This document shows positions 23,746-37,740 of a DNA stretch of 64,000 nucleotides, one piece after another; the stretch's first letter is position 1; every line of letters begins with the position of its first letter. The stretch is from Epiperipatus broadwayi (lineage: Eukaryota > Onychophora > Udeonychophora > Euonychophora > Peripatidae). The translations under genes were made by a program, and so were the position numbers. Under the pieces are notes generated by a model, which did not search any database, was not told the origin of the DNA, and saw only the letters and a list, made by a program, of their open reading frames with translations. The stretch spans positions 1,982,815 to 2,046,814 of the forward strand of contig JAQFVV010012573.1 in assembly GCA_028023455.1 (NCBI GenBank), given 5' to 3'.

Positions 23746-26640
23746 ATGAGGGTGTGTCTGTGTATAATCAATTATCTTTTGCATTTAAAAGTGCACTCAT
23801 TTACAATTTATTATATTCTTATAAAAGTATTTTCCAGTGTAAAAAAAATCAAGCCATTTTTCTCACAATAGATATATTTTATTTATGAAAGTACTTGCTC
23901 ATATGTACTAGAAACTTTGAATACTTGTATTTCACAGTAAAACAATCATTCATCTTTATGTTGTTGATTATAATTTGTTTTATTTTTTAATACATCTCTG
24001 ATCAACTATAACCAATTGCAATAATATATCCATATATAACAAAGTGAAAATTAAAAAGTTTCTATATATTGTAATAGTCATTCATTACCTACCTGAAATG
24101 TGGAGAAGATGCTCCAAGTTTATTTAAAGTTTTGGTAGTTTTTGATAATTTAGTTGGGCAATACTAGATTCTTTCAGAACAGAGAAAATGATTTATTTGG
24201 GCATAAACCTTAATCCTCTTATAAAAATGCTCTTAAAACATAGATTTATATGATCTATGGTATACTATAGCAGCCACTACATTCTCCTTCAATATTATAA
24301 AATAAATTATTAATAAACAAAAAATTAAACCATCATCTTTAAAGGCTTCTCATATTTTTCTCTATTTCATTCCATAATCATCACATAACATTTTTCTTTC
24401 TAGAAAAGATCAAAAAATCATTATTCCTCTATTCTACGTATATAAACAAAATATATGTAAAAAAATGTTTAATAAATATGGCAGTAAATTTACTTATATA
24501 CAAAACTTTGTACAATGTTACCATCAATTGATGACTATCAGTTGATGATGATCTTTCATTTCAACTTAATATATCAAATATAATAATTTTCTATGGTGTT
24601 ACTTTTTTTCTTTATATTAGTTTCACAATTAATAGCAAAAGTTTAAAATGATATATCTAAAACATACTGCAAAGCCTTTAAAAGATTGGTTTGTGGATGT
24701 TTTTTTATTCTAAAATTTTGGTAAAAATCTGTCTAAAAATGTATAAATAAATAATGTACAGCCTTACTATGTAGATTTTGTTTGAATGTGTAGATTACCA
24801 CACAATTCTTAAATTCCAGAGGATTTGAAATATTCATAACTGGATATTTATTGCACAAGTTATTACATATCAGAAAATTTGCAATATAAAAATTTTCTTA
24901 TGACAAATTCTTTCAGTTTAATTGAACATGATTAATTCTAGATAAATGTCGTAGTCAATATTCAGGATACTACTTTGAAGCTCATGCAGAAAATCTGAAA
25001 AAGAGAGGTTAAGGGATTTTCAACATTTAATTTTGGTTTTCTGTAATCATATATAAAGTTAGCATTGAGATTTTTCTGGTGCTTTATAGTGGCTGGAATA
25101 TAAGTAGTTTTCCAAAATATTTCTGTTGTGGAAAGAAATACAGGAAAAATAGCAGTATATTAGAACATAGTCAGATTATCTGTTGGAGCTGGTATCAAAA
25201 TGAATGAATAACACAAGTCCTTTTGATATTTATATAACTTTATGAGATAACTTTCTAATATTATTCTACATTCTAATATTGTATGAAAATGAAAAATAAA
25301 CCTAGATTATTTATCGTTTTCACATATTAACTAATCTTAAATCTAATTTGTTTGAAGTAAATCTGATAACGAGTTAAAAAAACAAAACAATCCTTATTCA
25401 AACAATAAAAAATTATTTGATAAGAATGCATTTGGAACTAAATTTAAACTTTTTCATTAGTTAAATGAACGTTGGAAATTTAAATTTTCACACACATTCA
25501 AACGTGCGCAATTAATTTAATTTGTCTGTCTTTGTAAATGTGTACATATGTAATAACTTAAAACATAAATTATTATCGTGCTGTTTAATTAAAATTATAT
25601 TTATAATCAAATAAGTTATGCTCTAGATTTCTCTTCCTAACCAAGTTTATACTTCTCCTTAATCATTCCTCTGCTGATTTTGCTAGTTGAGTAAACCTGC
25701 CAATGAAGTACGATTTAAGGTTAATCGTTTAAGTGATTATACTTCATTTTTCTTAACCATAGAATAAATTATCTTTTTTAATTCGTCATATATAGCATTA
25801 ACTTATTAGTCCCAATGCTGCTATCAATTTTGAAAATCTTATTTGTAATAAATGTACGATAACTGGGGTAACTTTAAGGAAATATGTTTTTATTAATTTC
25901 TCATCAATCATCTAACATTGATTTTTCATTTAAATATTCGTTATCACTTTCACAGACATTTACCACACATTCCATAAATTTTCTAAAAATTTTAAACTCC
26001 TGAATAACTTTCATATCTTTACAATTTAACATATTACTTAACACAAACACATAATAACAACTCTAAAGCAAAAGTGGACAGTTTGCATTTGTAAGCTTTA
26101 TGTTTTTTTAATTCTTCTACAATGGTAATGTAGCTCTATTATATTGCAATATTATTCAAAAATATCGGTATTGATTTATATAAGTTATTTATATCTATGT
26201 ATAAAGTTCAATTGCAATTTTCTTGCAGTTACAGCAGCATTTAAACCAATATATGCATTATTTGGCTGTAAAAAATTTGTTGTTAACTTAAATGAAACTC
26301 TGTAATTTTTCCTATAGGCCTTAAAGGAACCAAGCAAGGGCAAATTCTTAATGTCCACTCCAGATGTTCTTGTCATTGGAGCTGTTATCACTATGTGATT
26401 ATTCATATAATATATGAACATGGATAGCCTGTTTACTAACATGCATTAGTGAGTGTGATGAGTTTATTGTTTTTTTTTATCTCTATGTTTAAAATTAAGA
26501 CACACTAAGATCTTTTTTCTCAGTTGCCTGATAGCTCTTAACTAAAATATCAGTTGACTTTTCTGGGAGAATGAATGTGTGTGTGGAAAAAAAATTTTCT
26601 AAAAAAATTTCTAAAAGATATTTACAATCATGACAGATAA
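23746..26640. other. AT-rich sequence without recognised features
   Basis: No repeat, RNA gene or conserved domain was identified. A minus-strand open stretch at 26185-26442 has a protein-like composition (contains SGVDIKNLPLLGSFKAYRK) but I recognise no family. Confidence 0.45.
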
Positions 26641-26644
26641 AAAT

Positions 26645-26770
26645 AATTTGTGGCCCTTATTTCCAGGAGGCTGTAAAGTTACCAGCTAAGGCAGTGATTG
26701 GTGCCAAAGGCAAAGGGTGCTGAGACTCTCCTGATTGTGGAACCTGGCTGCCATTTAATGATAAACTTTT
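26645..26770 (-). other. Unidentified GC-richer patch, possibly coding remnant
   Basis: In one minus-strand frame the patch reads GSQVPQSGESQHPLPLAPIT followed by ALAGNFTAS. This composition contrasts with the AT-rich surroundings. The frame is open for 60 codons but most of those lie in ordinary AT-rich sequence. It immediately precedes an RTE endonuclease relic on the other strand. I cannot assign it. Confidence 0.25.
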
Positions 26771-26844
26771 ATTTAGGTACTTACAACTACAGATCACTTT
26801 CAAGTAAAGGAAAATTGCAATAATTGAAAGAACTGTCATATTAA

Positions 26845-27396
26845 ATGGGACATTACAGGATTTTGTGATTTTAGATGAAAAAGTGAACAGGCAATTGATT
26901 TAAAAAGTGGATATGTACTTTACCAAAAAGATAAAGGCACAAATATTGGAAGTACAAGTTTACCAGTATTTATTATAAATAAAAAATGGAAGAACAAAAT
27001 TGTGGAGATTGATGGTGTATCAGACAAAGAGGCAAGATATTCAAATTAATTCAACTTAATAGCAGATACCAAATGCTGATAATTCAGGTTTATGTCCCAA
27101 CAAGCTCTTATAGTGATGAAGTAGTAAACAATTTTCATATAAATAACTTTTGATCAGAACAAACAAAATTTTTAAATTGTTATGTGAGACTTTGATGCTA
27201 CAATTGGTAAACAATTGAAAGATAAAAGTGCTGTAGAAAAATTTGATTATGATGTTAAGAATAGAGAGAACATAGTAGACTGGGAAGTTTACAGGAAAAA
27301 ATTCCTATATATAACAATGGACACAGAAGCATCCAAATGAAAATATAGCAGAATTGGATTATATTTTGACTAACAGACAATATATATTTTAAGATT
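26845..27396 (+). pseudogene. RTE endonuclease relic, left part of a split element
   Basis: Three-frame reading gives SGYVLYQKDKGTNIG, then INKKWKNKIVEIDGVSDKEA, then IQVYVPTSSYSDEVVNNF (the IQVYAPT motif). It continues with RDFDATIGKQLKDKSAVEKF (the GDFNA region, mutated) and AELDYILTNRQYIFQD in broken frames. These are the RTE endonuclease motifs in the correct order. The element is then interrupted at 27388-27396 and resumes at 29823 with DCNVLNKLNTESD. It is heavily mutated and inactive. Confidence 0.85.
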
Positions 27397-28160
27397 TGAA
27401 CCCAGACTTTTATGCTCCCTATAATCATCAACTCTATCCAATATAATTGATACGTGTGACCACATGATAAAAGTTAATGATCTCCAATATACATATTTCA
27501 TGATGAACCAGCATTCATCATTTGGTACAGATCATCATCTTCCATATATATAATAAGTGCTTGGTTTATATTAAGATAGCAGATATACACACTTTAATGG
27601 TCAAGCTTCAATCCTTTCACTGAAAGCCTGATAATGCAATGCTCAAAACTCTAGATAATGCCAATATTATAGCCCCACATGTTGACCTTAATTCAATATG
27701 ACTTCTCAGATGTAGAACCTTAATATGTCTATAAAATACACAGAAGAGGGATGGGTAGAATACAGGCTGAATATGTGATATTGAAATACAAGTATAATGT
27801 ATATACTTAACCTAGATGTAATTAAAAGGAATTTAAATCTAGACTTTCAAGCTTCCTATAGTCACACACTCTACCCAATATAACCAATACACATGACCAC
27901 ATACATGCGAAAAAAATAAATGATATCCAATAAATGTATTTAATGTGGAACCAGCACTCATTAGTTGGTCCAGATTATCATCTCCCACACACACACATAA
28001 ATATATATAATCAGTACTCAGTTTATATTAAGATAGCAGATATATTTAATGGACAGGCTTCAGTTCTCTCCATTCTCCAATTCTTCAGCCATCCATATCA
28101 CTAAAAATCTGATAGAATGATCAAAGCCCTTGATAATACCAATATTATAGTCATATTTGC
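27397..28160 (-). repeat. HH1 repeat, two tandem units (minus)
   Basis: B-box-like ends (GATTTGAACCC at 27393 and the decayed AATTTAAATCTAG near 27830) recur about 440 bp apart, which gives the unit length. Each unit holds the tRNA-like region, a hammerhead relic (around 27470-27545 and 27910-27985), a TA or CA tract, and the block with CAGGCTTCA. Both ribozyme cores carry mutations (ATGATGA; CTAATGA with TAAA), so these copies are probably not self-cleaving. Confidence 0.75.
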
Positions 28161-28235
28161 TGTCTTAATATAAAGCAAGCATTTGCTATCTTAATATAAA
28201 GGAAGCACTGATTATATATGTGTGTGGGAGATGAT

Positions 28236-28292
28236 GATCTGGGCCAACTGATGAGTGCTGGTTCAGCATGAAATACATATATTTGAGATTGT
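28236..28292 (+). ncRNA. Type-I hammerhead ribozyme (HH1), core intact
   Basis: The conserved core CTGATGA (28248-28254) is followed by stem II GTGCT-GGTTC-AGCAT (28255-28269). This has five pairs including one G-U. GAAA follows at 28270-28273. A minimal stem III (ATA, loop CA, TAT) leads to the cleavable position A28281. Stem I would pair CCAA (28244-28247) with TTTG (28282-28285), one pair weaker than the family consensus CCAA/TTGG. Beyond an internal loop, ATCT at 28237-28240 pairs with AGAT (28286-28289). Activity is predicted, not shown. Confidence 0.75.
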
Positions 28293-28354
28293 TTTTTCCC
28301 ACATGTACATGATTATGTGCATCAGTTATATCAGATAGAGTGTATGACTGTAGG

Positions 28355-28385
28355 GAGCTTGCAAGACTGGGTTCAAATTCCTTTA
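28355..28385 (+). promoter_or_regulatory. tRNA-like polymerase III B box (HH1)
   Basis: GGGTTCAAATTCC (28369-28381) matches the B-box consensus GGTTCRANNCC apart from one extra T. About 50 bp upstream, CAGATAGAGTG resembles the A-box region of a tRNA gene. Other HH1 copies have the same pair (for example near 29700-29768 and 61860-61915). An internal polymerase III promoter is inferred. Confidence 0.55.
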
Positions 28386-28710
28386 ATTATATCTATTTTA
28401 AGTATACACATTATATTTGTATTTCAACAATACATATTCAGTATGCATTCTGCCCATCTCTCTTCTGTGTATTTAAATGGACATATTAAGGTCTTTTTAA
28501 ATGGACATATTAAAGTCCTACATATGAGGATCATATTGTCTTAAGGTCAAAATATGGGTATGATTATAATATTGACATCATCAAGGTCTTTGAGTATTCC
28601 ATCATCAGATTTTTAATGATAGGACTGGCTGAATAGTTGAAGAGTGGAGAACATTGAAGCCTGTCCATTAATGAGTGTACATTTTCTGTCTTAATATAAA
28701 CTGAGTACTG

Positions 28711-28751
<41 letters not shown>

Positions 28752-28969
28752 TGTTTATCATAAATGTACCTTTGAGGTCTTTCTTGCAATGATATAGATT
28801 GCAGAGGCTTCTACTATGTGGTGATGCTGAACTGAGATCAGACCCATATAGCTATCTGGTTTGCTATGCTGAGTTTGAAGACATTACGTGTCTAAAAAAT
28901 TCACGCTTGCAAGCTGAATAGAAATTGTTTCATAAACGCTCAGAGTTTGTATTTAGATCTAGTTTCTTT

Positions 28970-29027
28970 ATTCCTGTCTTTCACTGACGATAGCAAATAG
29001 CTTGAAATCATGATCTGAAAGTGGAAT
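28970..29027 (+). ncRNA. Type-I hammerhead ribozyme (HH2, unit 1)
   Basis: Stem I is CTTTCA (28978-28983) with TGAAAG (29016-29021). It is extended across a small internal loop (TGT opposite T) by ATTCC/GGAAT (28970-28974 with 29023-29027). The core CTGACGA (28984-28990) is followed by stem II AGC-AAATA-GCT with a T-T mismatch at its base, then GAAA (29004-29007). The minimal stem III is ATC-AT-GAT. The predicted cut is after C29015. All invariant core bases are present. The U-U at the first stem II pair, usually G-C, is unusual and may slow the ribozyme. Confidence 0.9.
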
Positions 29028-29136
29028 TATAGTTAGAGATAGTGAATACTAACTACTCTGACGTTTATGTAAACGAAAATACGCTTGATAGGTGTTTTTG
29101 GTAGGACGCCATCTGTGGACATAAATACAAGCGTTA

Positions 29137-29154
29137 GCAAGTTTTTTAACTTGC
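29137..29154 (+). other. Perfect hairpin near the HH2 unit boundary
   Basis: GCAAGTT-TTTT-AACTTGC forms a 7-bp stem just before the unit restart; it recurs 408 bp later and, as a slightly different hairpin (AAGTT-AAA-AACTT), in the 39.9-41.2 kb units. It may be a structural element of the RNA, for example for circularisation or priming. Its function is unknown. Confidence 0.6.
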
Positions 29155-29377
29155 ATTTTTGTTTATCATAAATGTACCTTTGAGGTCTTTCTTGCAATGA
29201 TATAGATTGCAGAGGCTTCTACTATGTGGTGATGCTGAACTGAGATCAGACCCATATAGCTATCTGGTTTGCTATGCTGAGTTTGAAGACATTACGTGTC
29301 TAAAAAATTCACGCTTGCAAGCTGAATAGAAATTGTTTCATAAACGCTCAGAGTTTGTATTTAGATCTAGTTTCTTT

Positions 29378-29435
29378 ATTCCTGTCTTTCACTGACGATA
29401 GCAAATAGCTTGAAATCATGATCTGAAAGTGGAAT
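29378..29435 (+). ncRNA. Type-I hammerhead ribozyme (HH2, unit 2)
   Basis: It has the same sequence as the unit 1 ribozyme, exactly 408 bp downstream: stem I 29386-29391 with 29424-29429, core 29392-29398, predicted cut after C29423. Confidence 0.9.
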
Positions 29436-29577
29436 TATAGTTAGAGATAGTGAATACTAACTACTCTGACGTTTATGTAAACGAAAATACGCTTGATAGG
29501 TGTTTTTGGTAGGACGCCATCTGTGGACATAAATACAAGCGTTAGCAAGTTTTTTAACTTGCATTTTTGTTTATCAT

Positions 29578-29822
29578 ATATATATATATAGTTTTATATA
29601 TGTATATATATGGGAGATGGTTCAGACCAACTGATAGTTGCTGATTCAGCTTAGAATATGTATATTGGAAATCATTTATCTTTTTCACAAGTATGTGGTC
29701 ATGTGTGTCAGTAATATTGGATAAAGTGAGTGACTTTAGGGTGCTTGAAAGTCTGGGTTCAAATTCACTTTAATCACCCCTACATTAATTAGATACATTA
29801 TACTTGTATTTCAATATTATAG
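29578..29822 (+). repeat. HH1 repeat continuation (plus), degenerate hammerhead
   Basis: After the TA tract the HH1 sequence resumes with a damaged hammerhead (CTGATAG; TAGAAT instead of GAAA, 29620-29675). It continues with the tRNA-like region (TTGGATAAAGTG near 29712 and GGGTTCAAATTC at 29757) and stops at the target duplication. Confidence 0.75.
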
Positions 29823-32215
29823 TTTAAGATTGTAATGTTCTTAATAAACTCAACACAGAAAGTGACCTTCAATTAATGAGATATAAGATACATGTTAATG
29901 GAAATCTACAGAGACAAAAATTAGAAAAAGGATATTCAATTGATATTCCTAATTTTCAAAAAAAATCTAATAAATTTAAATTAGAACTTGTAAATCGTTA
30001 TTTAAAAATTAACATATTTTTAATATTATTTAGATTTGAATGAAATCATAGGAAAATAACTGATACACTTTTAAACACTGCAGTAAAGACAGCTGGTACA
30101 AAAAAAGCAATATTTGATTAATAAAATTTCTACTGAGACTAGAGAATTTATGAAGAAAAGGAGGAATATGAAAATATATAAAAATGATCCATTAAAAAAG
30201 ATTAAATACCTTGAATTTTGTCAAGTGTTAAAATGGTGCAAAAAAGAGTTGATAATAATATAAGAAAGTATACTTGTGAACTAGCAAGAAAAGCTATAGA
30301 AAAGAATAAAAGTCTCAAGAGTGTAATGCAACATTTTGATGTTAGTAGGTAACTTATTTCTGTAATAATAAAAATGAAACTATTACTAAAAACTGAGATG
30401 TCATCATCTATAAAAATTAAATAATAATAAAGAAGAGGAAAGTACCTCCTAAAACTATGATATCCTCTGAATTTTCCAGGATTTTAAATGATGAAGTGAG
30501 ACTTGCAATTAAATTTATGAAAAATACAAAAGCTCATGTAATAATGGAATTATATTTGACATCTTAAAAGAAGCAGGTGAAGAAATAGAAAAAAATTTGG
30601 AAAATTATATACCAAATGTCTAAATGATAAAGAAGAATGCAGTATTAATATTAATATTTTAAAAAGATGATAAAAAAGATATTATAAATTACCCACCTAT
30701 CAGTCTTTTATCACTTTTATACAAGATTTTTACCAAAATAAATTACAACTCTTCTATAGAGAACCAACCAACAGAACAAGATATCTAAGTATTAAGAGAA
30801 ACTATAGAAAAGAACCATAAATATTATGAGTGGCCATTATAATTTTGATTTGTAGATTATGAAAAGTTATTTGATTCTCTAAGCATTTCTTTAGTGATTA
30901 AAGCATTTGATTATCAAGGTATAGACTCAGGATATTGTTATATTTTGAAGAATATTTATAAAAATGCAACATCAACAATTAGATTACATAATGATTCTAG
31001 GAAGATTAAGGTAACTTTATATATCCAAAACTTTTTACAACAGTAATGCAATAAATATTTTGTGGATTAAGATGGAAAAGAAATTATTTAAGTTATCTAG
31101 ATTTTGAAGATGATGTAGTTGTTTTTGTAAATAATGTTTCAGAGCTTCAGAAAATGTTGCAAGAGTTATCAGATGAAAGTGAGAGAGTATGGCTAAAAGT
31201 AAATGTTAAAAAGACTGGTGTAATGTTCAATGGATTTTCTCAATAGATGAAAATAAAGATTGATCATGATAAATTAAAAGAAGTTAGCAACTACAAATAC
31301 CTTAGTCAAGCTACTACTACAGATGGAAATCTTATGGATAAAATTAATCATAGAATTAAACTTGGTTGATGTGCTTTTAATAGAAATAACATAATATTTT
31401 TTTAAAAAAAAATACATGCCTATGTGTTTGAAACATTTTACCAGTTCTTATTTATGAATCTGAGACTTGAACACTTAACAAAAGAGCAATACAGAGACTT
31501 CAGATCACTTAAAAAATATTGAGAGATGCATGTTAGGAGTAATAAGAAGAGATCAAAAATAAAATACATGGGTAAAAGAACAAACATTGTCACTGACATT
31601 GTTGAAAGAATTAAGATATTGAAGTAAAGATGGGATAGACATCTTTCTAGAAGAGATAATAATAGATGAAAAGTTGAAATCATAAACTGGATCCCAAGAG
31701 ATTATAAAAGCCCAGAAAGAGAATGCATTTGATGTGCTTTTAATAGAAACAACACAATATATTTTTAAAAAAAAACATGCCTGTGTGTTTGAAACATTTT
31801 ACCAGTTCTTACTTATGAATCTGAGACTTGAATACTTAACAAAAGAACAGTACAGAGACTTCAGATCACTTAAAAAATATTGAGAGATGCATGTTAGGAG
31901 TAATAAGAAGATATCAAAAATGAAGTACATGGGTAAAAGAACAAACATTGTTGAAAGAATTAAGATATTGAAGTAAAGATGGGATAGATATCTTGCTAGA
32001 AGAGATAATAATAGATGAAAAGTTGAAATCATAAACTGAATCCCAAGAGATTTTAAAAGCCCAGAAAGAGATTGCATGTGATATGGATAAATAAAATAAG
32101 AAAGTATGTGGGGTGATATGGAGAAGAGAGACCGGAAATCAGAGAAGGTGGATTGAACTTGGAGAGACCTTCTTTCTACAATGAACTGATAATATTTGAA
32201 AATGATGATGATGAT
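29823..32215 (+). pseudogene. RTE relic, right part: linker, RT and 3' tail
   Basis: It resumes the RTE frame cut at 27396. Recognisable pieces in order are: YKIHVNGNLQRQKLEKGYSI; TREFMKKRRNMKIYKND (about 30135); YEKLFDSLSISLVIKAFDYQ (30860-30925, the first palm motif with the catalytic aspartate still readable); IDSGYCYILKNIYKNAT; EDDVVVF-like remains of FADD (31107); VNVKKTGVMFN; and YKYLSQ. It ends in the family tail with GATGATGATGAT at 32200-32213. Many frameshifts and a 363-bp tandem duplication (31368-32093) disable it. Confidence 0.85.
31368..32093 (+). repeat. Tandem duplication, 363-bp period, within the RTE
   Basis: GATGTGCTTTTAATAGAAA occurs at 31368 and 31731, and the following 330 bp are nearly identical. 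The copy shows a 13-15 bp deletion relative to the first (loss of a CACTGACATTG-like segment). It arose after insertion or during reverse transcription. Confidence 0.8.
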
Positions 32216-33643
32216 ACATTACTTATTCAGTTCATAAACAAAACTTAAAATTAACAACCATTATTTTTTATTGAAATAAACATTGGTTGCATTTTAAAAC
32301 TTATGATTATTTAACTCTTATACCACATTGTAAATAACATATCTTGTGCATTTGATTAAGTGATTGAGTGGCAGATTTTAAAAGTCAACATTCAGTAATC
32401 ACAGGTCAACTCCATCACTACTAATGCTTAAATTTTTTAGGAATTGAATCCCTGATAATAAATTAGTCAATTACTTTTTACCTTGCAATGTTTACTTCAT
32501 TGATACAGTCACGCAAGATCTGTGTATTGTGACTCTGCTCTAACATTTTCAGTTATTGAACTTTGTATGAACTCCAGTAATAAACCAATCAATTATTATT
32601 TTTTTAAATAGTCTTAGATTTTTTTTAGATAGCAACCCATAAATCAACCAATCATTGATTGATAAATGAGTTCTACTATTATTAACAACTAGAAAAAAAC
32701 ATTTGCCAGCCTTTGGTGAACTTGGTGAGTAATAAATATCTTCTCTTTCAATGTTTCTTTAGCAAAATGTTGTTGGAGAAACTTTTACTTTAGAATAGCT
32801 ATTTTAAGGCTGTTTTATCTTTTTGTTTTTTCATAAGTGATCGATTTTTAAATAGACTGCTACAAGACAAGGCTTCTTCAGTAGTCCTTCTCATAAATGT
32901 AAAGTGAAGTAGGGGGAAAAATGACATGTAGTGAACATTTGAATGTCTTTTCATTATTGTTTTATTCTCTTCTCAGAAAAGTTAGCCATTTATCAATCAA
33001 CATTGAAATGGTCAGATGGATTGGCTATATGTTGTTTCTTGAAAAAAAATTCCAATAATAGCAGCTTGCACTTGAGACCAGTCTCAGGCATGGCAATTGA
33101 AGCACTATGAGAGATCCTTAATTTGCTCTATATTTATATTAAATGAAAAAACAATATTACATCTACTTTTTACATTCTAAAAATAAAATAACCCTAAAAA
33201 AGTTTTTATTATAGATAACTGCTGAATTCCCAATGTTATAAATAGTAAGTGCTGGTGAGATTTGTCCTATAATCAGAATTTTGGGTAGCCTTAAAAAACC
33301 TGTAATTTACCATTTAATAAATTGCAAAGATTTTATGTATCATACAATATTATATATATACTATAAAAAATAAATGAATATTTCAAATAGAAATTACAAT
33401 TCTAAAAGAGCATTTATAACTCAAATGAAAATAATTTATTTAAAATATGTGGGATATGAGTTACATTAGTATAATTTTCTATTTAACATTTAAAAAATGT
33501 AAATAAATTAGAAAATGTCTTTTAAATTTAATGATCATTTTGAATGGTATGGTAATTATAGAATGCCAAAAATACAATAAAGATATTTATAACAATGGTT
33601 AAAAACAAATTTCATTGTCAGATCAAATTTATTCAGGGTCAAT
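32216..33643. other. AT-rich sequence, nothing recognised
   Basis: There are several imperfect AATCAATCA-like runs (about 32580-32670), but no coding or RNA feature. Confidence 0.5.
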
Positions 33644-37419
<3,776 letters not shown>

Positions 37420-37740
37420 AAAAAAGTGATAAAAAACTTCCATATTTATCATAAAACATTGTTTTCCATTACAGTAAAAATACTTTCAAAGATTTTATTA
37501 ATAATTTGTTTCCATATAAAGATAAGTGGTTTATCAGACATCAGGAAGTATTATAAATGTGATTTTTGTCGTCAATCAATTGTAAAAAGAGTATTGGAAA
37601 CAAAATTTGATATAATTTCTTTTATTGTTTTAGTCAAGACCTTTTTTTATTTAATTAATCCAAAATATCTGTGGCAATGCTTTAAAATAACTGATTGTTC
37701 ATAGAAGTTTATTAATCTATGTAGCAGCTAAAATTATGGT
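37420..37740 (+). pseudogene. Non-LTR RT relic, fingers and first palm motif
   Basis: The open stretch reads SITVKILSKILLI, which resembles the 'SIAGKILARVLLNRL' block of LINE RTs. It then gives KYYKCDFCRQSIVKRVLE ('QCGFR...' region) and FIVLVKTFFYLINPKYLWQCF, a degenerate 'FVDLTKAFDTVNREALWKIL' palm motif with both catalytic-region aspartates lost. The family is the one whose next block is 'FHDGM', and it differs from the 9.9-kb RTE. Inactive. Confidence 0.6.

Larger units (their letters stand above)
28165..28747 (+). repeat. HH1 repeat (plus) with intact hammerhead core
   Basis: In order, this copy has the hammerhead (28232-28292), a tRNA-like region with a GGTTCAAATTCC B-box-like site (28370-28381), about 200 bp of family-specific sequence ending in the CTGTCTTAATATAAACTGAG block, and a TA tract (28716-28747). 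It continues after the HH2 insertion at 29578. It faces the two minus-strand units, so the whole array is a partial palindrome. Confidence 0.8.
28748..29577 (+). mobile_element. HH2 retrozyme-like dimer, 408-bp units
   Basis: Two head-to-tail units of 408 bp (28748-29155 and 29156-29563) are identical by eye. They end in a 14-bp restart of the unit, TTTTTGTTTATCAT (29564-29577). Both flanks are TA microsatellite. Each unit holds one type-I hammerhead, so a transcript of the dimer would be cut into exact 408-nt monomers. There is no protein-coding capacity. Small tandem units with one hammerhead each are the hallmark of animal retrozymes, which are known to give small circular RNAs. Helper functions would come from elsewhere; Penelope-like elements are the proposed partner. 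Confidence 0.85.
27388..29831. mobile_element. Composite HH1/HH2 insertion in the RTE relic
   Basis: The RTE relic is interrupted by 2.4 kb flanked by the 9-bp direct repeat TTTAAGATT (27388-27396 and 29823-29831). The insertion is made of HH1 units: two head-to-tail units on the minus strand (about 27397-28160), then one plus-strand unit and a bit more (28165-28747), then a further plus-strand end (29578-29822). An HH2 dimer sits at 28748-29577 inside the TA tract of the plus-strand HH1. The target duplication shows that HH1 behaved as a mobile unit, unless the flanks are coincidental. Confidence 0.75.

Noticed and set aside
26185-26442. 85-codon minus-strand ORF as a gene
   Set aside because: The composition is mildly protein-like, but there is no recognisable domain, no neighbouring exon and no conserved start or splice context.
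27397-28160. HH1 as an ordinary tRNA-derived SINE
   Set aside because: The tRNA-like part is downstream of a hammerhead, units occur in tandem with a period of 440-475 bp, and no LINE-like 3' tail is seen; a ribozyme element with polymerase III-like promoter describes it better.
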